Positions 1 to 5,850 of a stretch of 5,850 nucleotides of DNA are shown here, one piece after another. Below the pieces are notes generated by a model. The model did no database searches and was not told where the DNA came from. It saw only the letters and a list, made by a program, of their open reading frames with translations. Numbering within the stretch: the stretch's first letter is position 1; the number at the start of each line of letters is the position of its first letter. The position numbers were made by a program, and so were the translations under genes. Origin of the DNA: Candidatus Zixiibacteriota bacterium (GTDB lineage Bacteria > Zixibacteria > MSB-5A5 > GN15 > PGXB01); assembly GCA_030642025.1 (NCBI GenBank), contig DAOWOO010000101.1, positions 1 through 5,850 on the forward strand. Reading direction: 5' to 3'.

Positions 1-962
1 CCGCGGTCATCGGATTCACCATCACCGGGAACCGACGCCGGGTTAGCAGTCCAGACCAGGGCCACCTTGCCGGATACCCGGGAGGCGGTTACTGTCTGAG
101 CGATACAGTTTACGGTGTCAACGACCAGCGGGGGGTCATCCCATACTGAAGAAGCATCAGCACCGGGGCTGCCGAGACGGCGGAAATAGTGGATCTTCTG
201 CGCGTTGATACCATCAATGGTCTCCTGCGCGAAGACGTGAGTCACCGTGTCGTTGCCATAAATTTGATATTCCATACTCGGCCAGATGAACTGACTGGTG
301 TCGGAAGCACTATAATCAGAGATATCATGCGGAAGCCGGGGCATCCATACCGAGAAGAAGCCGCCCAACGAAGTAAAGTCGTAAAAAATTGTGGACGTAT
401 AAAGGTCGTCGTTTTTATAGTGGCAGCCAATAATAGCGCGGTCATCAGGACCGACGTCAAGACCGGTATAACCCGAGTACTCCTTATTACCTGGAGTGCC
501 GCGGGTGTGGACATTCTGGACCTCACCGCCAAAACCCATATGACCGGGGGCCGAGGCATCCCAATACATGTAGGCGCCACCACGGTCACCACCAAGTATA
601 AAGTTGTCCTGAATCATCCAATTGAAGTGAACGTTCTGTGAAGCAGTGCTGCGCCAGTCAACCTGGCGGTTGTTACGGCCGTTTGACTGATAGTCATAGG
701 TTGTGGTACCCACCAGGTAGCCAGGTGAAGGGTCACCCAGGCCGCGACTGGCGTCAAATCCCAGACTTTTTTCGCCACCACCGGTCTGCCCAAACGGATC
801 CATCGCTTCGGCGCCAGCCAGTTTTAATTTCGGGACTGTGCCGATTTTCTTCGTGTTAAAAGCCTTAATCCGGTCGTCCTTGGAAATAGCGAAAGCAGAA
901 ACAGCCAGAAAAGCAAAAATTATCAAGGCGAGGATACATATCGCTGATAATTTCTTCGTCAT
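1..962 (-). CDS. Exported protein of unknown function, 3'-truncated by window edge
   Basis: An open frame of 320 codons plus two bases runs from an ATG at 962-960 to the left edge without a stop, so the C-terminus is missing. The start is supported by an AAGGAG ribosome binding site 7 bases upstream and by a signal peptide directly after it: K3-K4, a hydrophobic core at about residues 5-22, then A-F-A at 23-25. The protein therefore probably leaves the cytoplasm. The mature part is rich in Gly, Asp, Tyr and Trp, with only two cysteines, and has no further membrane segment. Segments such as FILGGDRGGAYMYWD (about 120-135), YSGYTGLDVGPDDRAIIG (about 162-179) and KVALVWTANP (about 301-310) alternate hydrophobic strands with Gly/Asp turns, which would suit a beta-propeller or other all-beta fold. 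No Asp-box or catalytic motif is visible, so this is only a guess. I do not recognise the family. It follows the dockerin gene on the same strand but probably has its own promoters. Confidence 0.88.
   Translation of the reverse strand, partial: MTKKLSAICILALIIFAFLAVSAFAISKDDRIKAFNTKKIGTVPKLKLAGAEAMDPFGQTGGGEKSLGFDASRGLGDPSPGYLVGTTTYDYQSNGRNNRQVDWRSTASQNVHFNWMIQDNFILGGDRGGAYMYWDASAPGHMGFGGEVQNVHTRGTPGNKEYSGYTGLDVGPDDRAIIGCHYKNDDLYTSTIFYDFTSLGGFFSVWMPRLPHDISDYSASDTSQFIWPSMEYQIYGNDTVTHVFAQETIDGINAQKIHYFRRLGSPGADASSVWDDPPLVVDTVNCIAQTVTASRVSGKVALVWTANPASVPGDGESDDR
888..962 (-). other. Sec-type signal peptide of the exported protein
   Basis: Residues 1-25 show a basic n-region (M-T-K-K), an uninterrupted hydrophobic h-region (L5 to about S22) and a small-x-small cleavage motif A23-F24-A25, followed by the polar stretch I-S-K-D-D. 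A cysteine at position 9 lies inside the h-region and is not in a lipobox position, so a lipoprotein is unlikely. Cleavage after A25 is inferred. Confidence 0.85.
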
Positions 963-969
963 TTCTTAG

Positions 970-975
970 CTCCTT
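970..975 (-). promoter_or_regulatory. Ribosome binding site of the exported-protein gene
   Basis: The minus strand reads GAAAGGAG here, with AAGGAG 7 bases before the ATG at 962. This is standard spacing and fixes the start codon. Confidence 0.85.
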
Positions 976-1021
976 TCAAGACGAATTTCAAGTTCCCAAC
1001 ATATTCCCTAAACCTATCCAA

Positions 1022-1050
1022 ATTATAAGCGAACAAATTTAGGATGCAAA
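1022..1050 (-). promoter_or_regulatory. Proximal sigma70-type promoter (P2)
   Basis: On the minus strand a TTTGCA -35 box (1050-1045, 4 of 6 consensus bases) lies 17 bases from a perfect TATAAT -10 box (1027-1022). Transcription would begin near 1014-1016, giving a leader of about 50 bases that contains the ribosome binding site. This is the simplest promoter for the exported-protein gene. Confidence 0.6.
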
Positions 1051-1098
1051 CTTGGACAAATTACATTTTATCACAAGAAAGCTTGTATGATCTACAGC

Positions 1099-1112
1099 GA
1101 TCACCTCCCTTC
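1099..1112 (-). promoter_or_regulatory. Extended Shine-Dalgarno-like element without an obvious gene
   Basis: The minus strand reads GAAGGGAGGTGATC. Its last ten bases, GGAGGTGATC, are fully complementary to the conserved 3' end of bacterial 16S rRNA (GATCACCTCC), a longer match than the AAGGAG at the real start. It lies about 136 bases upstream of the ATG. No ATG follows at normal spacing, and the CTG at 7 bases is followed directly by a stop. A GTG inside the element (1104-1102) opens a 21-codon frame ending at 1039, but it has no usable spacing. The TGATC end could pair with GATCA at 1092-1088 on the minus strand across a 6-base loop, masking part of the site. The match is seen; any role as leader-peptide site, ribosome standby site or switch is inference. 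Confidence 0.5.
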
Positions 1113-1239
1113 AAATATCCAAAATGTTTACCATTTAGATTTGTATAATCCTGTTTGCTATCGTGTCTTACACTCTAGTTTCTTAAAATCTTTTTGTTGA
1201 AGTAGTACTTATGATATTACATCTTTTTGGATAAGCATT

Positions 1240-1329
1240 CACTCGGCATTAAACAGTATTATCAAACATGAAATGCCGATCCCAGCAAGCAAGTGAGGCT
1301 AGCCGTATGCGATACGACGGCTAAATAGC
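1240..1329 (-). other. Candidate structured leader RNA (two stem-loops)
   Basis: Two inverted-repeat systems lie about 30 bases after the start expected from promoter P1. First, TAGCCGT at 1300-1306 is complementary to ACGGCTA at 1317-1323 (7 bp, 10-base loop). An alternative is CGTAT/ATACG (1304-1308 with 1312-1316) topped by a 3-base loop and closed by TAGC/GCTA. Second, CGGCATT at 1244-1250 pairs with AATGCCG at 1272-1278 (7 bp, 21-base loop), with CACT (1240-1243) and AGTG (1292-1295) able to close it outside an asymmetric bulge. The pairings are seen; that they form in RNA or regulate anything is inferred. The segment does not match a riboswitch class I can name. Confidence 0.4.
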
Positions 1330-1364
1330 TTTCTCTATATCTCCAAAAACTCGGTAGCAATACT

Positions 1365-1393
1365 ATAATATGGGATTAGTCATTATTTGTCAA
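1365..1393 (-). promoter_or_regulatory. Distal sigma70-type promoter (P1)
   Basis: A perfect TTGACA -35 box (1393-1388, minus strand) is followed after 17 bases by TATTAT (1370-1365, 5 of 6 consensus bases), in an AT-rich context just downstream of the large gene's terminator. Transcription would start near 1357-1359 and produce a leader of about 395 bases before the exported-protein ATG. By sequence it is stronger than P2 at the -35 box. Confidence 0.65.
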
Positions 1394-1441
1394 GCGATTT
1401 AATGAGTATAAATCGTTAATCCTGGACTGTAAATGTCATGG

Positions 1442-1474
1442 AAAAGGGCCATCCCGCAACGGCTTGGCCCTTTT
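1442..1474 (-). terminator. Hairpin terminator of the dockerin repeat gene
   Basis: AAAAGGGCC at 1442-1450 and GGCCCTTTT at 1466-1474 form a perfect 9-bp stem around a 15-base loop, which holds a further CCG/CGG pairing. It begins about 25 bases after the stop codon of the large gene. On the minus strand the U run is only four bases and belongs to the stem; on the plus strand it is six (1471-1476), so the element may work in both directions. No plus-strand gene ends here, which favours a role for the minus-strand gene. Confidence 0.7.
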
Positions 1475-1499
1475 TTGCATTCTATTTTTCTGCCGCTAT

Positions 1500-4400
1500 T
1501 TATTGGGGCGGCGGCGGTCCCTGGCGGAAGAAATAATTCAACAGGAATAGCGGATCAGCCAAGTTGATATTCTGATCATAGTTAACATCGGCTGCATCCA
1601 TATACGCAGGAGAAACACCATCCTTGTATATGTAATTGAACAGGAACATTATATCCGAAATATCCAGATAATTATCCGAATTGGCATCACCTCTGATAAA
1701 TTCAATTACCTTCATATAGGTTACAACGGTGTCCACCCCGCTTTCACTATCGGCGGCGATAAACTCCACCGGGAAAGTCAGCCCCAGATCGCTGTAATTC
1801 GGATTATAAGAGAAACTGGCGGTACCGTTGCCGGAATCAACAAAGACGGCGTTGGCGGGAACCGGAGCGGCGGTAATGGAGATTGCGGTCAACTCGGGAT
1901 CCTCCCAGCGATATAGCAGGGTGGTGTCAAGATTGATAATCACCGGGACAGTGTCCGTAATATCCCCTGAAATGAATATCGGGGGTTGATTGCCGGCCTC
2001 GTTGACGGTTACAATGAACGATATCGTATCCGCCAGCGTATCCGGGTCTTCGGCCAAATCGAGAGCGTAGAATTCAAACGTGTAAACTCCAGCCTGGAGA
2101 TAGTCGGGGATCCAATTCAAAAGACCGACATTGTTGTTGTAGTCGGTGAAAATGGCGCCGCTCGGCAGTGGCGAGTGGAGAATCTTGTTCGGAGTCGGGT
2201 CAACGTCATCCACGTTGATTACAATTAATAGCTGCTGTCCTTCCATAACCGTGGTGTCATTTACCGGCTGGATTGTCGGCGGCATATTCTTGTCCAGAAC
2301 CCTGATCTGAGAAGCGGGATTGGTAAAGACATAAACCGAATCGTCATCCTCGTCGATCACTTTCCAGCGAAGGTAGTAGATTGTTCCCGGGGATACGGCG
2401 CCCTGGGTGTAATACGGAATGAAAGTCAATGCCCCCACCGACATCGTATCGCCGGAGTTTATCGTTTCAAAGGTCATATTATCGACCATGGTATAATTGG
2501 CTGTGTCAAACTCGATTATCGGCAGGGTTCCGTCCATATCGCGCGCATAGACGTAATATACCGTGGTATCCTGCTCATACATTGTTACCGGCGAGGGAGA
2601 CAGCGCGACCTGCGGCACGAGGTTAATGTTATTGACGGTAATTGTCACAGCCATCGTGTCGGCTGCGCCGCCGGGATCGGTCGCGAAGAAATTGACCGTA
2701 TACACACCGGCGTCGAAATTATCGGTGTCCCATTCGAATAAGCCGGTATTATCATTGTTGTCGGTAAAGGTGGCAGCGCCAGGGAGCACGTCATAGGTCA
2801 GCACGGCCGTGTCAAGATCAGGGTCAGTGACTTCTATGGTAAACTGCAGAGTCTGCATCTCGTCGACTTCCTGATCGGCCAGATCAATAAAGACCGGTAA
2901 TTGATTGCCGGCCTCGCCGACATCAATAACCACGATAAAGGTATCCACCAGTTCGCCGTCATCAGCCATGATATAAACATCATACGAGCCGCTCTGCCAG
3001 TATTCGGGAATGAAGTCGATAACACCTGTCCCGTCGCCGTTGTCGGTAAATGAAGCATTCACCGGTAGGGAGTCGGCGGTCAAAGTCGGTATACTTCCAT
3101 CAGGATCGGAAGCCGTGATATTCACCACCAATGTGTCACCTTCCGTAACCGATTGCACGGGGAGGGGATCAACGATTGGAGCCTGGTTGCCGGCCTCATA
3201 GACCTGAATCAGGACATTCTGCTTATCAACGTCAATACCGTCAAAAGCGCGGAAAGTCACCCCGAACAGACCGGACTGCACATAGCTGGGTGTGAAGGTG
3301 AACTGACCGGTGCCGTCAAGATTATCAACAAAGGCGGCGTTGGTCGGCAGGTTAGTTACCGACAACTCGGGGAATCCGCCATCAGGGTCAGATGCCGAGA
3401 TGTCCACAATCAGGGTGGCGCCCTCGAAAACAGTCTGTGGAGCGATATAATCAAGCTCCGGCGGACGGTTTTCCATAACAACGTTGATGGTTACATTAAT
3501 ATTATTGGAAAGTTGCGGTGTGCCCTGATCGGTGACGATAAACAGAATCGTCACCGGGCCAACCTGTAATGAATCCGGCGCAAAGGTGCAGGTTCCGGTG
3601 TTATCGCCGTTATCGACGAAGACAGCGTTGGCGGGAAGACCCACGGCCGTCCAGGTCAGCACCTCCAGCGGATTGGGATTGGTGCTGTCGTTAGCGGTCA
3701 CGTCGAAAACCAGTTCATCGCCGACCTTAACTCCCAGAATGCCGATTGAATCGATAACCGGCGCCTGGTTGACATCGTTTATGGTTAAAATCATGGTGTC
3801 CGATGCTGTAGCCTGCGGCGTTCCGTAATCGGTTGCAAAGAAGACTATCGTATCAGCGCCGGCATCGAAATAAGAGGCCTCGAAACTGAATACACCAACA
3901 CCATTACCGCTGTCAATAAAGGTATATGTAGGAATATCGGTTGAGATGAAGAAAAACACGCCGGTATCTTCAGGATCAACGGCGTTGACCACCACTATCA
4001 GGGAGTCGCCTTCATTCATGGTTGTGTCGGCCACCGGTGTGAATATCGGCGGCTGATTACCGGCTTCGGCGATATTGAACGTTACAATCATGGTGTCAAT
4101 AAATTCGCCGTCGTCAGCCATTATATAGACATTAAATATACCGCTTTGACTATAATCGGGGTAGAAATCAAGAGTGCCGGACCCGTCAAGATTATCGGTA
4201 AAGTAAGCATTTACCGGGAGTGAATCGGCCGTTAATACGGGAATCGTTCCATCCGGATCATCAACGGAGATAACCAGAGAGATAGAATCACCTTCCATAT
4301 GATTTTGCTCGGCTATAACGTCGATCGCCGGAGGTTGATTCCCTGCTTCAATTACATCAATCTGCACCAGCTCGGAGTCGATATCTTCCCCGTCGGAGGC

Positions 4401-5850
4401 ATAGAAGGTAACATCGTAAAGTCCGGACTCGTTATAAGTCGGTGACCATTCAAACAGCCCGGTGCCGTCACCATTGTCTGTAAGCAGGGCCGTGCCCGGT
4501 AAAGGCGAGGCTGAGAGGGCTGGGAAATTACCGTCCGCGTCGGTGGCGGAAACAGCAAACGACAGGGTCAGACCCTCTAAAATCGACTTATTGCCAATTG
4601 TGGTCAGGACCGGAATACGGTTGGTGTTCGTCACCGTTATTTCAACAATCTCAGAATCAACCAGAGTGCCGTCAAAAGCCTTGAATGTAAGGGTATATAC
4701 AGCCGCTTGGTCGAAATCCGGCATGAATTCGAAATTGGCAGTACCATCGCCATTATCGAGAAATGTCGAGTTTGTCGGCGCATCGGTTACCGACAATGAC
4801 GGTATAGTCCCATCAATATCGGATGCGGTAATTACCAGACTCAAAGTATCATTCTCGGCAACAGTTTGAGCCCAGATAGAATCAAGTACCGGTGGATTAT
4901 TACCGAATTCATTGACTGTTATTTGAACCACCATAGTGTCAGCGTCCATTAAATCAGAGGCTATGAATGTAATATCATATATTCCACTCTGAGAAAAATC
5001 GGGGTTGAAATCAAAATTACCGGTACCGTCGAAATTATCTGAGAAGACAGCATTGGCCGGGAGGTTCTCAGCACTCAAAACCAGAGAGTCATTTTCTATA
5101 TCGGAGGCCTGAATTACCAGACTGAGACTGTCGCCTTCGGTTATAATCTGATCGGAAACAGGGGTAAAGGCAGGGGCGTCATTAACTGATGTAACGGTGA
5201 AAACAGCAGCATCCTCATTAAAGAGTAATTCCGGGTCAGTGGCACGGAAGGTGATTGTCTCGGCGCCGTTCCAGTCAGTTGATGGAATAGTAATTGTCGC
5301 AATTCGGCTGGCGTCGATCGAGACTGTCAGTTCAGTATTGCCGGTATAAGTCCAGGTCATCTCAGCGTCAGTATTATCTACATCATCGACATAATCATCG
5401 AGGCTGATCGTGGTAAATGTTGCGCCCTCGGCGATAGTCTGGTCGGGTATATCCGAAACTACCGGAGCATCATTAACTGATGTAACTGTAAACGTGGCTG
5501 CATCTTCACCGAAGTCCAAACCCGGATCGGTGGCACGGAAGGTGATTGTCTCAACGCCGTTCCAGTCTGTTGACGGAATCGTAATCGTAGCTACGCGGCT
5601 GACATCGATTGAAACAGTCAGTTCCGTATTGCCGGCATAAGTCCAGGTCATCTCAGCGTCGGTGTTATCTACATCATCGACATAATCATCAAGGCTGATC
5701 GTGGTAAATGTGGCGCCTTCAGCGATGGTCTGATCGGGTATATCCGAAACTACCGGAGCATCACCAACGGCAGTAACCGTGAATGTCGCCGGGTCCTCAT
5801 CAAACAGCAAATCCGGATCAGTAGCCCTGAAAGTAATCGTCTCAGCACCG
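1500..5850 (-). CDS. Giant secreted cadherin/Ig-like repeat protein with C-terminal dockerin, 5'-truncated
   Basis: The frame is open from the right edge (first full codon at 5849-5847) to TAA at 1502-1500, giving 1449 codons. The residues at the edge are already inside a repeat, so the signal peptide and true start lie outside the window. The visible protein is almost entirely tandem beta-sandwich repeats. One partial and two complete 97-residue type A repeats (V-V-S-D-I-P-D-Q-T-I start, D-W-N-G-x-E-T-I-T-F-R-A-T-D-P late) come first. Twelve type B repeats of 93-112 residues follow, resembling cadherin-like (CADG) or putative-Ig (He_PIG) domains, with N-E/x-E-G-D-x-L near the start, D-N-G-D-G-T-G in the middle and S-G-x-Y-x-V-x-F-x-A-x-D-G late. 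A type I dockerin-like domain and the tail G-P-P-P-P-Q end it. The visible part is acidic and has one cysteine. Proteins built this way usually sit on or outside the cell as adhesins or scaffold parts; that role is inferred. No enzyme domain is seen. Confidence 0.93.
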   Translation of the reverse strand, partial: GAETITFRATDPDLLFDEDPATFTVTAVGDAPVVSDIPDQTIAEGATFTTISLDDYVDDVDNTDAEMTWTYAGNTELTVSIDVSRVATITIPSTDWNGVETITFRATDPGLDFGEDAATFTVTSVNDAPVVSDIPDQTIAEGATFTTISLDDYVDDVDNTDAEMTWTYTGNTELTVSIDASRIATITIPSTDWNGAETITFRATDPELLFNEDAAVFTVTSVNDAPAFTPVSDQIITEGDSLSLVIQASDIENDSLVLSAENLPANAVFSDNFDGTGNFDFNPDFSQSGIYDITFIASDLMDADTMVVQITVNEFGNNPPVLDSIWAQTVAENDTLSLVITASDIDGTIPSLSVTDAPTNSTFLDNGDGTANFEFMPDFDQAAVYTLTFKAFDGTLVDSEIVEITVTNTNRIPVLTTIGNKSILEGLTLSFAVSATDADGNFPALSASPLPGTALLTDNGDGTGLFEWSPTYNESGLYDVTFYASDGEDIDSELVQIDVIEAGNQPPAIDVIAEQNHMEGDSISLVISVDDPDGTIPVLTADSLPVNAYFTDNLDGSGTLDFYPDYSQSGIFNVYIMADDGEFIDTMIVTFNIAEAGNQPPIFTPVADTTMNEGDSLIVVVNAVDPEDTGVFFFISTDIPTYTFIDSGNGVGVFSFEASYFDAGADTIVFFATDYGTPQATASDTMILTINDVNQAPVIDSIGILGVKVGDELVFDVTANDSTNPNPLEVLTWTAVGLPANAVFVDNGDNTGTCTFAPDSLQVGPVTILFIVTDQGTPQLSNNINVTINVVMENRPPELDYIAPQTVFEGATLIVDISASDPDGGFPELSVTNLPTNAAFVDNLDGTGQFTFTPSYVQSGLFGVTFRAFDGIDVDKQNVLIQVYEAGNQAPIVDPLPVQSVTEGDTLVVNITASDPDGSIPTLTADSLPVNASFTDNGDGTGVIDFIPEYWQSGSYDVYIMADDGELVDTFIVVIDVGEAGNQLPVFIDLADQEVDEMQTLQFTIEVTDPDLDTAVLTYDVLPGAATFTDNNDNTGLFEWDTDNFDAGVYTVNFFATDPGGAADTMAVTITVNNINLVPQVALSPSPVTMYEQDTTVYYVYARDMDGTLPIIEFDTANYTMVDNMTFETINSGDTMSVGALTFIPYYTQGAVSPGTIYYLRWKVIDEDDDSVYVFTNPASQIRVLDKNMPPTIQPVNDTTVMEGQQLLIVINVDDVDPTPNKILHSPLPSGAIFTDYNNNVGLLNWIPDYLQAGVYTFEFYALDLAEDPDTLADTISFIVTVNEAGNQPPIFISGDITDTVPVIINLDTTLLYRWEDPELTAISITAAPVPANAVFVDSGNGTASFSYNPNYSDLGLTFPVEFIAADSESGVDTVVTYMKVIEFIRGDANSDNYLDISDIMFLFNYIYKDGVSPAYMDAADVNYDQNINLADPLFLLNYFFRQGPPPPQ
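1503..1694 (-). other. Dockerin type I-like domain, two complete Ca-binding repeats
   Basis: The last 64 residues begin R-G-D-A-N. Two EF-hand-like calcium loops are present: D-A-N-S-D-N-Y-L-D-I-S-D and D-V-N-Y-D-Q-N-I-N-L-A-D, each with acidic or Asn ligands at loop positions 1, 3, 5, 9 and 12. Each is followed by a hydrophobic helix (IMFLFNYIY and PLFLLNYFF). This is the duplicated dockerin pattern, which in cellulosomes binds cohesins. In many non-cellulolytic bacteria the same module ends secreted proteins and its partner is unknown. No cohesin is visible in this window. The proline-rich end P-P-P-P-Q is usual for such tails in Zixibacteria-like and planctomycete proteins. Confidence 0.88.
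1695..5171 (-). repeat. Twelve type B cadherin/Ig-like domain repeats
   Basis: Domain boundaries (minus strand, N to C), set by the recurring P-P or x-P end of each unit: B1 5171-4890, B2 4889-4611, B3 4610-4329, B4 4328-4047, B5 4046-3759, B6 3758-3459, B7 3458-3177, B8 3176-2895, B9 2894-2613, B10 2612-2277, B11 2276-1980, B12 1979-1695. Most are 93-96 residues. B6 is 100, B11 is 99 and B10 is 112. The linker E-A-G-N-Q-P/A/L-P ends B3, B4, B7, B8 and B11. B5 and B6 share the variant T-D-x-G-T-P-Q late in the domain. B12 has lost the usual E-G-D start motif. B4 and B8 are the closest pair I compared, at 55 of 94 identical residues by hand count. Confidence 0.85.
5172..5850 (-). repeat. Type A 97-residue tandem repeats (two full, one partial)
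   Basis: A1 (5753-5463) and A2 (5462-5172) are each exactly 291 bp and in frame. By hand count they differ at about 46 positions, roughly 84% identical as DNA, with most changes silent or conservative. The edge fragment 5850-5754 is the end of a third copy: G-A-E-T-I-T-F-R-A-T-D-P, then L-L-F-D-E-D. Each unit carries an acidic stretch L-D-D-Y-V-D-D-V-D-N-T-D that may bind calcium, as in cadherin-like domains. The array very likely continues beyond the window. Confidence 0.88.

Larger units (their letters stand above)
963..1499. other. AT-rich intergenic region and long leader
   Basis: This 537-bp gap between the two minus-strand genes is clearly richer in A and T than either gene. No frame on either strand gives a convincing protein: the short minus-strand frames starting with ATG, such as those at about 1438, 1387 and 1247, end within about 11 codons and have no ribosome binding site. 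It holds the large gene's terminator, two candidate promoters for the downstream gene, a possible folded leader, and an orphan Shine-Dalgarno-like element. The part at about 1113-1239 holds nothing else I can name. Confidence 0.8.

Noticed and set aside
242..595. Minus-strand open frame of 117 codons
   Set aside because: It is in a different frame from the 320-codon gene that covers the same DNA, and its product is a low-complexity Thr/Val/Arg string typical of an out-of-frame reading.
189..641. Plus-strand open frame of 150 codons
   Set aside because: It lies opposite the exported-protein gene, has no ribosome binding site and no recognisable domain. The minus-strand frame is longer, has a signal peptide and is open throughout.
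1099..1112. 3' end of a 16S rRNA gene on the plus strand
   Set aside because: GATCACCTCC matches the 16S tail for about ten bases, but the sequence upstream (1040-1098) has none of the conserved helix 44 or 45 sequence.
1240..1358. Cyclic-di-GMP class I riboswitch
   Set aside because: The stretch AAAGCTA followed by a hairpin and TAGCC recalls part of that class. However, the GGCAAACC-like 5' strand, the closing stem P1 and a clear GAAA tetraloop helix are missing.
3177..4610. Block duplication of the pair B3-B4 into B7-B8
   Set aside because: Only B4/B8 stand out. B3/B7 (about 50%) is no closer than B3/B8 (about 48%), so a two-domain duplication is not supported by the hand comparison.
1986..5640. 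Several open frames of 63-138 codons on both strands
   Set aside because: All are shadows of the repeat protein. Similar shadow peptides recur (for example S-P-L-S-V-N/S) only because the underlying repeats recur.
5808..5810. TTG as the start codon of the repeat protein
   Set aside because: The frame stays open upstream to the edge, and the 13 extra codons encode the conserved type A repeat sequence, so this TTG is an internal leucine.
1500..5850. CRISPR array or non-coding satellite
   Set aside because: The periodicity is about 280-300 bp, stays in frame over the whole length and reflects protein domains; there are no short identical repeats separated by unique spacers.

Overview
Both genes in the window are read on the minus strand and both run off an edge. 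A very large secreted repeat protein enters from the right edge and ends in a dockerin-like domain (stop codon at 1500-1502). After a 537-bp AT-rich intergenic region, a second exported protein starts at 962 and leaves through the left edge. The window holds no RNA gene, mobile element or CRISPR array that I can support.

Organism: a bacterium using ordinary Shine-Dalgarno sequences and sigma70-type promoters. That argues against core Bacteroidota, which mostly use neither. Long exported proteins made of cadherin/Ig-like repeats (linker E-A-G-N-Q-P-P, motif D-N-G-D-G-T-G) and ending in a two-repeat dockerin plus a proline tail are familiar from uncultured FCB-group lineages, especially Zixibacteria, and in a related form from Planctomycetota. 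I infer a Zixibacteria-like genome at moderate-to-low confidence. No marker gene is present.

Layout: (1) 1-962, minus: exported protein of unknown function, 320 codons visible, with a clear signal peptide and ribosome binding site. (2) 963-1499: intergenic region. In minus-strand order it holds a hairpin terminator for the large gene (1442-1474), a near-consensus distal promoter (1365-1393), a possible folded leader (1240-1329), an unusually long Shine-Dalgarno-like element with no good start codon (1099-1112), a proximal promoter (1022-1050) and the real ribosome binding site (970-975). (3) 1500-5850, minus: the repeat protein, 1449 codons visible with the N-terminus missing. From N to C it has a partial and two full 97-residue type A repeats, twelve 93-112-residue type B repeats and a 64-residue dockerin.

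Working together: both proteins appear to act outside the cytoplasm. The terminator and separate promoters between them suggest separate transcription units. Most notable are the dockerin-tailed repeat array without a visible cohesin, the recently duplicated type A repeats, and the complex leader of the downstream gene with two candidate promoters and an orphan ribosome-binding element.
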